A DNA stretch of 61,590 nt, taken from the NCBI GenBank assembly GCA_947174235.1, contig CAMWID010000009.1, positions 1-61,590 on the forward strand, in the 5' to 3' direction. Numbering within the stretch: the first letter of the stretch is position 1; each line of letters opens with the position of its first letter. Of the stretch, positions 8,256 to 17,402 are shown piece by piece. A program made the position numbers and the translations under genes. Below the pieces are notes generated by a model. It was not told the origin of the DNA, did not search any database, and was given only the letters and a program-made list of their open reading frames with translations. The stretch is from an uncultured Porphyromonadaceae bacterium. GTDB lineage: Bacteria; Bacteroidota; Bacteroidia; Bacteroidales; Muribaculaceae.

Positions 8256-9629
8256 ATGAATTGCAAGATCTCATATTCGCTTCTTTTCATAACCGCCTCT
8301 TTGCTGCCTTTAAACAGCAACGCACAAGAGGCGTCTTCCACATTTTCTGCGGAAGACGTGACCGCGTCTCCCGCAATGTCAATCCCCTCATCCTGGACGT
8401 TTGATGACTGTATAAACTGGGCTACCGCCAACAACACCGACGTGAGACGCACAATCCTCAACATCCTGCAGGCAGACCAGGACATATACTCAGCCAAAGA
8501 CGCATGGCTGCCCACAGTAGGATTCTCCACATCACAATCGTTCAACAATTATCCGTCGCCCGGAGACAACCGCAGCGGCAATGTTTACGGAAGCTCCTAT
8601 GATATCAACGCCAACTGGACAGTATGGGAAGGGAATGTCAGGAAATATCGCCTCGAATCTTCCAAAATATTGCGGAAACAACAGCAGCTTGCCGGAGACG
8701 ACGTGGTGAAAACCATTAAATTAGGAATACTTCAGGCATACCTCAATATAATGTATGCCGCCGAGGCTGTCACGATAGCTGAACAGACGCTGGAAGTCAG
8801 CTCCGGTCAGACAGACCGCGCCAAGAGACTTATGGAGTCGGGAAGGACATCAAAGGTGGATTACGCCCAGATAGAAAGCCAGAAAGCACAAGATTCATAT
8901 AATCTTGTTCAGGCTAAAAATAATTATGAAAGCGCGAAAATGAGTCTTAAGAAGATTCTTGAACTCGGGCTTGAATACAATCTTGACATCGCGGACGTGT
9001 CGTTTCCTGATTCCGATGTGCTTGTTCCTCTTCCCGCAATGGGCGACACATATAATATCGCCGCATCATGGCTCCCCGGCATAAAAAGCAACGAACTGAA
9101 CAAGGAGATATACGCCAACGACGTAAAAATAGCCAAGGCAGGCAATCTGCCGTCGATAACACTTTCAGGAGGTGTCGGCACTGCCTATTCCTCCGGAGGT
9201 GACAGCTGGACAAGCCAGATGGGTCATAATTTCGGTGAAAAAATCGGGCTCAACCTCTCGATACCCATCTACGACGGCAACGCCACCAAACGTGCCGTAG
9301 CCAAGGCGAAGCTCGCGGAACTCGAATATGACCTTACAAGAAAAAATCTTCTTGACGATCTCTCCCAGACTATCGAAAGCCTATATATCGACGCCAACAA
9401 CGCTCGTGCCAAATACACTTCGGGACTCACCCAGCTTGAGGCGACACAACTCACGGACGACCTCACCAACCGACAGTTCGAACTCGGGCTCGTAAATCCC
9501 ATAGAATTGCTGACCGCCCACAACAATCTCCTGAACGCAAGGCTCGAACTTCTCCAAAGCAAGTATATGGCTATCCTTGCCAACAAAACCATAAATTATT
9601 ATGCCACACAGGAGGTGGCGGTTCCGTAA
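8256..9629 (+). CDS. TolC-family outer-membrane efflux channel
   Basis: 457-residue outer-membrane channel component of a tripartite efflux pump. A signal peptide (about residues 1-23, ending LNSNAQ) precedes two homologous outer-membrane efflux (OEP) repeats. The first begins WTFDDCINWATANNTDVRRTIL, the typical start of the family, and contains the long helical stretch around GQTDRAKRLMESGRTSKVDYAQIES. The second contains IPIYDGNATKRAVAKAKLAELEYDL and ends with FELGLVNPIELLTAHNNLLNARLELL. It is the first gene of an operon with a MacA-like adaptor, ATPase, permease and a LytTR two-component system. Start: ATG at 8256 gives the signal peptide directly. Confidence 0.92.
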   Translation: MNCKISYSLLFITASLLPLNSNAQEASSTFSAEDVTASPAMSIPSSWTFDDCINWATANNTDVRRTILNILQADQDIYSAKDAWLPTVGFSTSQSFNNYPSPGDNRSGNVYGSSYDINANWTVWEGNVRKYRLESSKILRKQQQLAGDDVVKTIKLGILQAYLNIMYAAEAVTIAEQTLEVSSGQTDRAKRLMESGRTSKVDYAQIESQKAQDSYNLVQAKNNYESAKMSLKKILELGLEYNLDIADVSFPDSDVLVPLPAMGDTYNIAASWLPGIKSNELNKEIYANDVKIAKAGNLPSITLSGGVGTAYSSGGDSWTSQMGHNFGEKIGLNLSIPIYDGNATKRAVAKAKLAELEYDLTRKNLLDDLSQTIESLYIDANNARAKYTSGLTQLEATQLTDDLTNRQFELGLVNPIELLTAHNNLLNARLELLQSKYMAILANKTINYYATQEVAVP

Positions 9630-9686
9630 CCATACGCGAGCCCCATCACTTCAGCATAACAGGTTAATTCCGAAAAATTCTCACAT

Positions 9687-10853
9687 ATGAAATATATCTA
9701 TCTAATTCCGGCAGCTGCTATAGCTTTTGCAGCCACGTCATGTTCCGAAAAGTCGAAGATGGAACTGGAGACATACACCGTCGAGCCGACCTCGATGTCG
9801 GAGATTGTGACCGCCACAGGCACAATGGAATCCGTAACATCTGTGGATGTGGGTACACAAGTAACCGGCATCATCGACAAACTCTATGTGGATTTCAACG
9901 ACCATGTGGAGAAAGGACAACTTTTGGCAGAAATTGAAAAAACTCTTCTCGACAGCGAGCTCAAGAGCGCCGACGCCTCCATGGCATCCGCGAAAGCCAC
10001 ATATGAATACGCCAAGACAAATTATGAGCGGGACAAGGCACTCCACGACGAACAACTCATTTCGGACTATGAGTTCCAGACTTCGCAGAAAGATTTCGAA
10101 GTGGCGAGACTGAGCTACGAGAAGACCCAGGCTGATCGTGTGCGAGCCGCTAAAAATCTGAATTACGCAGAGATATACTCCCCTATCGACGGAATCGTGG
10201 TTTCAAGAGAAGTCGAAGTGGGACAGACTGTCGTATCAAGCATGAATGTAGCCAACCTGTACGTGATCGCGGATCTTGACAATATGCAGGTTGTAGGTGC
10301 CGTAGACGAGGCTGACATAGGTCAGGTAAAAGTGGGGCAACATGTGACATTCACTGTCGACTCATATCCTGACGACACATTCAACGGCACCGTCACCCAG
10401 GTACGTATCAATCCTACCACAACCAACAACGTCGTAACTTACGAGGTGATAGTGGCAGCTCCAAATCCGGACCAGAAACTTATACCCGGCATGACCGCCA
10501 ATCTCACGATCTATACCCTTGAGCTTGACAATGTGACCGCCGTGCCGCTGAAAGCGCTAAAATTCCAGCCTATGCAACCGGCTGAAAACGAAAAGAATCT
10601 TCCGGTTCCTGTGCCTCTGAAATCTGAAAGCAAATATTCAGTATGGGTGGAAAGAGACGGAAAACTGATACAGACCGCAGTCGAGACAGGGGTAGCCAAC
10701 GCTATCTATCAGCAGATCACCGGAGGGCTGAAAGCGGGTGACAAAGTGGCGCTGCAATATAACGAGACCGCCGGACAGCCTCAGCAGAAACAAGGGGAAG
10801 AAAACCCTTTCATGCCAAAACCGCCGGGAGCCAACAGAAACAAAAGCAAGTAA
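9687..10853 (+). CDS. macA: MacA-like periplasmic adaptor (HlyD/RND family) lipoprotein
   Basis: 388-residue membrane-fusion protein that bridges the inner-membrane MacB-type permease and the TolC-like channel. The N-terminus has a lipobox FAATSC, so it should be anchored to the inner membrane by lipid at Cys19. After that come the barrel-sandwich hybrid half-motif VDVGTQVTGIIDKLYVDFNDHVEKGQLLAEI, a long coiled-coil hairpin (about residues 90-150), the second half-motif YAEIYSPIDGIVVSREVEVGQTV, and a beta-barrel domain. The C-terminal tail is Pro/Gln-rich. It is 57 nt after tolC and 3 nt before the ATPase gene. What the pump exports (antibiotic, peptide, heme or lipid-like molecule) cannot be read from the sequence. 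Confidence 0.92.
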   Translation: MKYIYLIPAAAIAFAATSCSEKSKMELETYTVEPTSMSEIVTATGTMESVTSVDVGTQVTGIIDKLYVDFNDHVEKGQLLAEIEKTLLDSELKSADASMASAKATYEYAKTNYERDKALHDEQLISDYEFQTSQKDFEVARLSYEKTQADRVRAAKNLNYAEIYSPIDGIVVSREVEVGQTVVSSMNVANLYVIADLDNMQVVGAVDEADIGQVKVGQHVTFTVDSYPDDTFNGTVTQVRINPTTTNNVVTYEVIVAAPNPDQKLIPGMTANLTIYTLELDNVTAVPLKALKFQPMQPAENEKNLPVPVPLKSESKYSVWVERDGKLIQTAVETGVANAIYQQITGGLKAGDKVALQYNETAGQPQQKQGEENPFMPKPPGANRNKSK

Positions 10854-10856
10854 ACA

Positions 10857-11600
10857 ATGGCAAAAGAGATAATTAAAATAGAAAATCTTAAACGCTATTT
10901 CAAAGTCGGCGACGAGACTGTGAAGGCGTTGCGCGGAGTCTCTTTCACAATATATGAAGGTGAGTTTGTCACCATCATGGGCACCTCCGGTTCCGGGAAA
11001 TCCACTCTGCTCAACACTTTGGGATGCCTTGACACTCCAACATCCGGAGAATACTATCTCGACGGAATCGCCGTTAAAGGAATGGGGAAAAACGAACGCG
11101 CGAGGATCAGGAACCGTAAGATTGGATTCATATTCCAGAACTACAACCTGTTGCCCAAAACCACCGCGCTTGAAAACGTAGAACTCCCCCTTCTCTACAA
11201 TTCATCGGTCTCCGCGAAAGAAAGAGCGGAAAGGGCTGAGAAATGCCTCCGGGAAGTAGGGCTTGGCGAACGGCTTTACCATAAAAGCAACCAGATGTCG
11301 GGCGGCCAGCAGCAACGTGTCGCAATCGCCAGGGCGCTGGTCAACAATCCGGTGATAATCCTTGCGGACGAGGCAACCGGAAATCTTGACACACGGACAT
11401 CATTCTCAATCCTGACACTCTTCCAGCGTCTCTATCGAGAAGGAAAGACGATCATTTTCGTCACACACAATCCGGAGATAGCGCTTTATTCGTCACGCAA
11501 CATCATGCTCCGTGACGGGCATATCGTTAGCGACGAATACAATGACGATATCAAGTCGGCTGAAGAAGTATATAGAAATCTCCCCGAGGAAAACGACTGA
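10857..11600 (+). CDS. MacB/LolD-type ABC transporter ATP-binding protein
   Basis: 247-residue ABC ATPase that powers the adjacent FtsX-type permease from the cytoplasmic side. Visible motifs in order: Walker [10 protein letters not shown] (about residues 42-50), Q-loop [10 protein letters not shown], signature [15 protein letters not shown], Walker [14 protein letters not shown] and the H-loop VTHNPEIA. The arrangement is that of the MacB/LolD/FtsE group. In classical MacB the ATPase is fused to the permease; here it is separate, as is usual in Bacteroidota. It begins 3 nt after macA and ends 6 nt before the permease gene. Confidence 0.95.
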   Translation: MAKEIIKIENLKRYFKVGDETVKALRGVSFTIYEGEFVTIMGTSGSGKSTLLNTLGCLDTPTSGEYYLDGIAVKGMGKNERARIRNRKIGFIFQNYNLLPKTTALENVELPLLYNSSVSAKERAERAEKCLREVGLGERLYHKSNQMSGGQQQRVAIARALVNNPVIILADEATGNLDTRTSFSILTLFQRLYREGKTIIFVTHNPEIALYSSRNIMLRDGHIVSDEYNDDIKSAEEVYRNLPEEND

Positions 11601-11606
11601 CAGACA

Positions 11607-12827
11607 ATGAACATCCAGAACTTATTTAAAATAGCGATCAAGGCACTTGGCAACAACAAGATGAGATGCTTCCTGACCATGCTGGGAGTGATTATCGGAG
11701 TTGGGGCGGTCATAGCGATGCTTGCCATTGGACAGGGGTCGAAAAACTCCATCAAGGCGCAGATCTCTGAAATGGGTAGCAACATGATAATGATCATGCC
11801 CGGAGCGGAGAGAAGGGGCGGCGTACGCCAGAGCAGCGATGACATGCAGACCCTCAAGCCCGCCGATTATGAGGCGATCGTTAACCAGGCTACCGGAATT
11901 GCCCACATCACTCCCACCGTGTCATCTTCCGGACAATGGGTAAACGGCAACAACAACTACCCTTCCCAGGCACAAGGAGTCAACACACAATATCTTGACA
12001 TAAGACAACGCAAGGTGGCGGAGGGAGAAATGTTTACCGAGTCAGACGTGAAGACAGCTGCAAAAGTATGTGTGCTCGGGAAAACGCTTGTCGACAACCT
12101 TTTCCCGGACGGCACCGACCCTATCGGAAAGGTGGTGCGTTTCGGCTCGATTCCACTCACCGTCATCGGTGTGCTGGATGAGAAAGGCTACAACACGATG
12201 GGTCAGGACCAGGACGACCTCGCCCTCGTGCCCTATACTACTGTGATGAAACGTATGCTCGCCATAGATTATCTCCAGGGGATTCAGGCTTCGGCAATCG
12301 ATGAAAACAGAACAGAAGAGACAATCGCCGAGATCACAGACATATTGCGAACTCAGCATAAGCTCCGTGATGACCAGGAAGACAATTTCTCCATACGGTC
12401 TATGCAGGAACTTGCCCAGATGATATCTTCCACCTCTTCCATGATGACCGTGCTCCTCGCCTGCGTGGCGGGTATTTCCCTCCTTGTCGGAGGTATCGGC
12501 ATCATGAACATCATGATAGTGAGCGTCACGGAGCGCACTCGCGAGATCGGCCTCCGCATGAGTATCGGAGCAACGGGCAAAGACGTGATGACACAATTCC
12601 TGATAGAAGCGATCATTATTTCAGTGACCGGAGGCGTACTTGGAATACTCGCCGGGGCGATAGCCACGTGGATGATAAAGCTGTTCGCCCACTGGCCTGT
12701 GCAGATCGACCCCAGTTCGGTGATTCTCTCGTTTGTGGTCTGCACCGCTATCGGTATCATTTTCGGGTTCTATCCCGCCGCCAAAGCCTCCAACCTTGAT
12801 CCGATTGAAGCCATCAGATATGAATAA
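11607..12827 (+). CDS. macB: MacB-type ABC transporter permease (FtsX domain)
   Basis: 406-residue inner-membrane permease. The first transmembrane helix follows KMRCFLTMLGVIIGVGAVIAML, the classical MacB_PCD start. A large periplasmic domain (about residues 45-270) comes next, then the FtsX domain with three helices: MMTVLLACVAGISLLVGGIGIMNIMIVSV, FLIEAIIISVTGGVLGILAG and VILSFVVCTAIGIIFGFYPA, ending PAAKASNLDPIEAIRYE, a family hallmark. MacB-type transporters are mechanotransmission pumps that push substrate from the periplasm through TolC. Its last codons overlap the kinase start by 8 nt. Confidence 0.94.
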   Translation: MNIQNLFKIAIKALGNNKMRCFLTMLGVIIGVGAVIAMLAIGQGSKNSIKAQISEMGSNMIMIMPGAERRGGVRQSSDDMQTLKPADYEAIVNQATGIAHITPTVSSSGQWVNGNNNYPSQAQGVNTQYLDIRQRKVAEGEMFTESDVKTAAKVCVLGKTLVDNLFPDGTDPIGKVVRFGSIPLTVIGVLDEKGYNTMGQDQDDLALVPYTTVMKRMLAIDYLQGIQASAIDENRTEETIAEITDILRTQHKLRDDQEDNFSIRSMQELAQMISSTSSMMTVLLACVAGISLLVGGIGIMNIMIVSVTERTREIGLRMSIGATGKDVMTQFLIEAIIISVTGGVLGILAGAIATWMIKLFAHWPVQIDPSSVILSFVVCTAIGIIFGFYPAAKASNLDPIEAIRYE

Positions 12828-13965
12828 CGACAACAATGTAAGGTCAAATTTAAATGTAAGGTCGAATTTCGCAGAAACGGCGACAGTTGTACTGTTGGCG
12901 TTTCTGCTCTTCTATTTTCCTTCAATGCTTGCCATCCTCACCAAAGGTGACGAGCCTTGGGAATGGATCATGTGGAGCATCGCTATGGCGACATCGTATA
13001 CCGCAGTCTTCTGTATCGACTACTTCTGGATAGTTCCCGCCACACTATTCAGAAAAGACAGAAAATTTCTTTTTTTCTTTTCAAACATTATCCTTATACT
13101 CGTTGCGTGCTCACTTATCCCCTTATGGTTTGAGACTCACGGAGGACTCCCCCGCCCGCGCCACCTCGCCGACCATCCGTTCTCTCTCGGACAATATCTC
13201 ATGAACTATCTGAAAGTCATGATACGCGACGGCATTATGATGATCTTTGCGGTCGCGCTCGCATATGCGCTACGCCTTTCCAAAGAACATGAGAACATGC
13301 GTCGGCGCCAGCTCGAACTGGACGCTGAAAGACAGCAGATAGAACTGAAAAGTCTCAAGGCGCAGCTGAATCCTCATTTCCTTTTCAATTCTCTCAACAA
13401 TATCTACGCACTTATAGGCATCTCTCCCGAGCGTGCCCAGAAAGCTCTTCACGATCTCAGCAACATGCTGAGATTCATGATCTATGACGCGGCGTCAGCT
13501 TACGTGCCGCTTGAAAAAGAGATAAAATTTATTTCCGACTATGTGGAGCTCATGAAGTTACGTCTGGGGAGTTCCGTCAGACTCGACTGCAATATCTCTA
13601 CATCCAACACAGGAGACATGGCTATCGCACCGCTGATATTTCTCACGTTAGTGGAAAACGCGTTCAAACATGTGGCAATTACAGACGGCAAAGGGTTCAT
13701 ATCCATAAGCATAGAAGCCACAGAGCAATGTGTGACATGCCGGGTAGAAAACTCCTGTCTCCCCGGTGACACTAAGACAAAACCGCCGATGACAAATTCC
13801 GGTGTGGGTCTTTCCAACATACAGCGCCAGCTGGGACTTATATATCCGGGACAGCATACGCTTTCCATTCAAAAAAACGGAAATGAGTTTTTTGCCGAAA
13901 TAACGATAATGTCAGACGTCCTTCGTCGGGGAAATCCATTTTACAGACAATCTTCCACGCACTAA
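12820..13965 (+). CDS. LytS/YehU-type sensor histidine kinase
   Basis: 381 residues from ATG 12820, which overlaps the macB stop by 8 nt; a longer reading from 12733 would lie inside macB and is not needed. Four membrane helices occupy about residues 20-150, with no large periplasmic sensor domain. A coiled coil leads to the His_kinase (PF06580-type) motif LKAQLNPHFLFNSLNNIYAL, with the phosphorylated His in NPHFLFN, followed by a HATPase domain with N-box LVENAFKH and G-box GVGLSNIQRQL. It should phosphorylate the LytTR response regulator encoded next. The operon position suggests that it senses membrane state or the exported compound. Residues about 6-17 contain a tandem repeat of NVRSN. 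Confidence 0.92.
   Translation: MNNDNNVRSNLNVRSNFAETATVVLLAFLLFYFPSMLAILTKGDEPWEWIMWSIAMATSYTAVFCIDYFWIVPATLFRKDRKFLFFFSNIILILVACSLIPLWFETHGGLPRPRHLADHPFSLGQYLMNYLKVMIRDGIMMIFAVALAYALRLSKEHENMRRRQLELDAERQQIELKSLKAQLNPHFLFNSLNNIYALIGISPERAQKALHDLSNMLRFMIYDAASAYVPLEKEIKFISDYVELMKLRLGSSVRLDCNISTSNTGDMAIAPLIFLTLVENAFKHVAITDGKGFISISIEATEQCVTCRVENSCLPGDTKTKPPMTNSGVGLSNIQRQLGLIYPGQHTLSIQKNGNEFFAEITIMSDVLRRGNPFYRQSSTH
12835..12870 (+). repeat. 18-bp tandem duplication inside the kinase N-terminus
   Basis: Two copies of AATGTAAGGTCAAATTTA-like sequence (12835-12852 and 12853-12870) with two differences, encoding NVRSNL and NVRSNF. It keeps the frame and lies just after the macB/kinase overlap. Confidence 0.8.
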
Positions 13966-13991
13966 AAACGTTAGAAGAAAAACACCTTGAC

Positions 13992-14699
13992 ATGAACAGA
14001 AATCTTAAATGTGTCATCATCGACGACGAGCCCCTCGCAAGGGAACTGATAAAGAGCTATGTTGAAAAAACTCCCGGCATCACTCTTGAAGGGTGCTTTG
14101 AATCCGCTGCCGAAGCGGTAAAAAAAGTCATTGGCGGGGAGATCGATGTTGTCTTTCTTGATATCAACATGCCGATGCTGAACGGCATTGAATTTGCAAG
14201 TCTCATACCGGCGCACACGCGCATAATATATATCACGGCTTATGAACAATACGCCCTTCAGGGTTTCAAGGTAAATGCACTTGACTATCTTCTGAAACCC
14301 GTGAGCTATCAGGAGTTTGCCAGAGCCGTGGGGAAAGCCCTCGAATGGCAGTCGATGAGACAAGCCTATGAATCAACCTCCAAGACATCACCGGAGATGA
14401 TAACAATCAAGGCAGACTACCGCCTTGTTCAAATGAAGCTCGATTCAATAAAGTATATAGAAGTGCAGCGCGACAGGGTGATATTCTACCGCACCGAAGG
14501 CGACCCGGTCAGCAGCCTGATGACTTTGCGCGACATTGAGGAAGCACTTCCACCCGACAGGTTCATGAGAGTGCACCGCTCATATATAGTCAACCTTAAT
14601 CAGATCGAGGTGGTTGAACGCAACAGGATAGTTTTCGGAAAGACTTACATTCCGGTCTCCGAGACAAAAAAAGATGAGTTCCTCGCCCGGCTCAAATAA
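13992..14699 (+). CDS. LytTR-family response regulator
   Basis: 235-residue response regulator paired with the kinase 26 nt upstream. The N-terminal receiver domain shows the acidic pair IIDDEPLA, the phospho-acceptor Asp in VVFLDINMPMLNG, the conserved Thr region IIYITAYEQYA and Lys in DYLLKPVS. The C-terminal LytTR DNA-binding domain begins near residue 135 and contains IKYIEVQRDRVIFY and the end motif FMRVHRSYIVNLNQIEVVERNRIVFG. LytTR proteins bind direct repeats about one or two helical turns apart and activate transcription. The likely target is this efflux operon or a nearby gene. Confidence 0.94.
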   Translation: MNRNLKCVIIDDEPLARELIKSYVEKTPGITLEGCFESAAEAVKKVIGGEIDVVFLDINMPMLNGIEFASLIPAHTRIIYITAYEQYALQGFKVNALDYLLKPVSYQEFARAVGKALEWQSMRQAYESTSKTSPEMITIKADYRLVQMKLDSIKYIEVQRDRVIFYRTEGDPVSSLMTLRDIEEALPPDRFMRVHRSYIVNLNQIEVVERNRIVFGKTYIPVSETKKDEFLARLK

Positions 14700-14868
14700 T
14701 ATCTTAGGGTAAGTACATATCAAAAATCTACAATCTACGTCTGTCTACCCCCTGAGAAACGCCAATATAGGTTTCCAAATTTAAAATAATTGTCAAAATT
14801 TGTGCAAAATCGCAAAATTGTATGTAATTTTGCAGATGCTAACCTTTTGACCATTCATTCAAAATCAT
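14700..14868 (+). promoter_or_regulatory. Promoter region of the hydrogenase operon
   Basis: A -7 box TAATTTTG (14825-14832) preceded by TTTG at 14799-14802 (22-bp gap). The box is overlapped by a perfect inverted repeat GCAAAATT-GTATGT-AATTTTGC (14812-14833), a candidate operator. Further upstream are three TCTAC words at 14727, 14734 and 14744, the last two 10 bp apart, which could be a LytTR-type direct repeat. No clear terminator follows the response regulator, so some read-through is possible. Confidence 0.55.
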
Positions 14869-16341
14869 ATGGCAATTAAAAACAACATCATGATTGTTCG
14901 CCATCGCTTGCTGACTGAGCTCGTCAAGCTTTGGAAAGAAGGATCACTTGAAGAGAAGATCGACAGGCTACCAATCGAACTGAGTCCTAAACGTTCGAAA
15001 CATCCCGGGCGTTGCTGCATCCATAAGGAACGAGCGGTGTGGCGCTACAAGTCTCTTCCGTTGCTCGGACTTGACATGACTGACGAGACCGATGAGCTCA
15101 CCCCATTGTCGGAATATGTGAAGGTCGCTCTCGGAAGGGAAGACAGGAGACATATTAAAGAAAATATAATGTGTGTGATAGACGAGGCATGCTCGTCATG
15201 CGTGCACACCAACTACGAAGTCACATCCCTCTGCCGAGGATGCGTGGCGCGAAGCTGTATCCACAACTGCCCTAAAAACGCCGTTCATCTTGATTCGGAT
15301 ACCGGCAAGGCTAAGATCGATCATGACAAATGCATCAGCTGCGGCATTTGCCATAAAAGCTGCCCATACCATGCTATCGTCTACATCCCTGTGCCATGTG
15401 AAGAGGCATGTCCCGTGAAAGCGATTTCAAAAGATGAACACGGCATCGAGCATATCGATGAATCAAAATGCATATATTGCGGCAAATGTATGAATGCCTG
15501 CCCGTTCGGAGCGATCTTCGAGATTTCTCAGGCATTTGATGTGTTGAACGCCATCAGACGTGGCGAGAAGGTGATCGCCATAGTCGCCCCATCCATTCTC
15601 GGTCAGTTTGACGCCGCTCCGGAGAATGTATATGGAGCATTCAGGGAAATAGGGTTCGACCGGGTAGTCGAAGTCGCTCAGGGAGCCATGGACACCGTCA
15701 GGCATGAGGCGGCAGAACTTATTGAGAAGCTGGAGGAAGGACAGCCATTCATGACCACTTCATGCTGTCCGGCATATATCGAGCTGGCAGAAAAACATAT
15801 TCCGGAAATAAAACCGTTTATCTCCACAACGAGATCACCGATGTATTATACTGCAAAAATTGTCAGGGAACAGCATCCTGAAGCAAAAATAGTATTTGTC
15901 GGTCCATGTGTGGCAAAGCGTAAGGAGGCAAGGAAAGACGACCTTGTGGACTATGTGATGACATTCGAGGAAATCGCCTCCATTTTCGATGCCTACAACA
16001 TGGAGATTCCTCAGGCAGACCCACAGGTGCCTTCGTTCATCTCTGTAAAGGAAGCCCACGGATTCGCCGCCGCCGGAGGTGTGGCAGGCGCTGTCAAGGC
16101 ATATCTGAAGCTTGATCAGGAAAAACTGAATGAAATCAACGCCCTGGGCATTGCCAACCTCGACAAACGAAATATCGCCCTGCTCTCCTCTTACGCAAAG
16201 ACAAAACGTGCTCCCGGACGCTTCATTGAAGTCATGGCATGCGAAGGGGGCTGCATAACAGGGCCAAGCTCCGCTACAGTCGGCACCGAGGGAAAACGTA
16301 GATTTGACAAGGAGCTTAAAAAGCAATTGAAGACATATTGA
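14869..16341 (+). CDS. [FeFe]-hydrogenase, monomeric, group B-like
   Basis: 490-residue cytoplasmic hydrogenase that makes or uses H2 with the H-cluster. The N-terminal half holds Fe-S ligands: CVIDEACSSC (102-111), CRGCVARSCIHNC (122-134), a ferredoxin motif CISCGICHKSCP (155-166) and a second one CIYCGKCMNACP (201-212). The H-cluster motifs are TTSCCPAYIE (Cys299/Cys300), VGPCVAKRKEA (Cys347) and EVMACEGGCITGP (Cys458/Cys462). The motif variants, with SCCPAY in L1, VGPC in L2 and GGCITGP in L3, fit the little-studied group B enzymes common in gut Bacteroidota rather than group A. All three maturases follow in the same operon, which supports an active enzyme. The redox partner is unknown; ferredoxin is likely. 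Confidence 0.93.
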   Translation: MAIKNNIMIVRHRLLTELVKLWKEGSLEEKIDRLPIELSPKRSKHPGRCCIHKERAVWRYKSLPLLGLDMTDETDELTPLSEYVKVALGREDRRHIKENIMCVIDEACSSCVHTNYEVTSLCRGCVARSCIHNCPKNAVHLDSDTGKAKIDHDKCISCGICHKSCPYHAIVYIPVPCEEACPVKAISKDEHGIEHIDESKCIYCGKCMNACPFGAIFEISQAFDVLNAIRRGEKVIAIVAPSILGQFDAAPENVYGAFREIGFDRVVEVAQGAMDTVRHEAAELIEKLEEGQPFMTTSCCPAYIELAEKHIPEIKPFISTTRSPMYYTAKIVREQHPEAKIVFVGPCVAKRKEARKDDLVDYVMTFEEIASIFDAYNMEIPQADPQVPSFISVKEAHGFAAAGGVAGAVKAYLKLDQEKLNEINALGIANLDKRNIALLSSYAKTKRAPGRFIEVMACEGGCITGPSSATVGTEGKRRFDKELKKQLKTY

Positions 16342-17402
16342 ACACTTTGGCGTTGAATATTTTTGAACTTATTGACCGCCTTGAGGGCTCCCGCTCTCTG
16401 GAGCATTCAGAATTTGTAAGGCTTCTGTCGGATGACATTTCACCCGACGAAGCCTTATATCTTCAACATAGGGCAAGATTTATCACCGACAGAATTTTCG
16501 GACGCAATGTGAGGATACGGGGACTTATCGAGATAACCAATGTATGCCGCAATGACTGCCTGTACTGCGGACTGCGCAAAAGCAATTCCTCCCTTCGCAG
16601 ATATACACTGACTGTCGGTGAAATACTCTCATGCTGCCGTCTCGGCTATGAGGCTGGATTCAGGACATTCGTGTTGCAAGGTGGCGAGAATCCCGGATTG
16701 ACAGCGGATAGAATTGTGGAGACAGTATCCGCGATTCACAAAGAATTTGCCGACTGCGCGATAACTCTTTCACTCGGCGAATGGAGCGACAACGACCTGG
16801 AGCTTTTCCGAGAAGCCGGAGCCGCACGCTATCTGCTGAGGCATGAGACGATCAACAGCGCACACTACTCACGTCTCCATCCCTCAGAAATGTCAAGAGA
16901 CAACAGGCTCAGATGCCTGTGGACACTGAAACGTCTCGGCTACCAGACAGGCACAGGCATAATGGTAGGATCTCCGTTCCAGACCGTCAGCAATATCGCT
17001 GAAGATCTTCTTTTCATGAAAGAGCTGCAGCCGGAAATGATCGGGATCGGTCCGTTCATCCCCCACTCCGCCACACCCTTCGCCGGATACAATGCCGGAA
17101 ATCTTGATCTCACCCTGAGACTGATTTCCATATTGAGACTGATGTTTCCGGGCGCCAACATCCCTGCCACCACCGCCCTGCATACCCTACATCCGCAAGG
17201 AAGAGACCGAGGGCTCCTTGCCGGGGCAAACGTAGTGATGCCTAACCTCTCCCCTACCGGAATAAGGAAACAGTATTCGCTTTACGACAACAAAAAATCA
17301 TTCGGTGCAGAATCTGCGGAAGGGCTCGCGAAACTGGCTTCCCAATTGGAAAAGATCAACCTTTTTATCACAACAGAAAGAGGAGACTACAAAAATGTAT
17401 AA
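16338..17402 (+). CDS. hydE: [FeFe]-hydrogenase H-cluster maturase HydE (radical SAM)
   Basis: 354-residue radical S-adenosylmethionine enzyme that helps build the diiron subcluster with HydG and HydF. The radical SAM cysteines are C70-RND-C74-LY-C77 in ITNVCRNDCLYCGLRKSN. The downstream pattern VLQGGENPG and HETINSAHYSRLHP is typical of HydE. The start used is TTG at 16338, which overlaps the hydrogenase stop as TTGA; no ATG nearby would keep the N-terminal helix, so a non-ATG start is inferred. The 3' end overlaps hydG by 8 nt, so the two are translationally coupled. Confidence 0.92.
   Translation: MNTLALNIFELIDRLEGSRSLEHSEFVRLLSDDISPDEALYLQHRARFITDRIFGRNVRIRGLIEITNVCRNDCLYCGLRKSNSSLRRYTLTVGEILSCCRLGYEAGFRTFVLQGGENPGLTADRIVETVSAIHKEFADCAITLSLGEWSDNDLELFREAGAARYLLRHETINSAHYSRLHPSEMSRDNRLRCLWTLKRLGYQTGTGIMVGSPFQTVSNIAEDLLFMKELQPEMIGIGPFIPHSATPFAGYNAGNLDLTLRLISILRLMFPGANIPATTALHTLHPQGRDRGLLAGANVVMPNLSPTGIRKQYSLYDNKKSFGAESAEGLAKLASQLEKINLFITTERGDYKNV

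Noticed and set aside
8198..8404. Short plus-strand frame overlapping the tolC start
   Set aside because: The overlapping frame from 8256 gives a signal peptide and the OEP domain. The short one has no features.
12042..12596. 184-codon minus-strand frame inside macB
   Set aside because: Opposite a well-supported FtsX-type permease; His/Asp-rich composition typical of an antisense frame.
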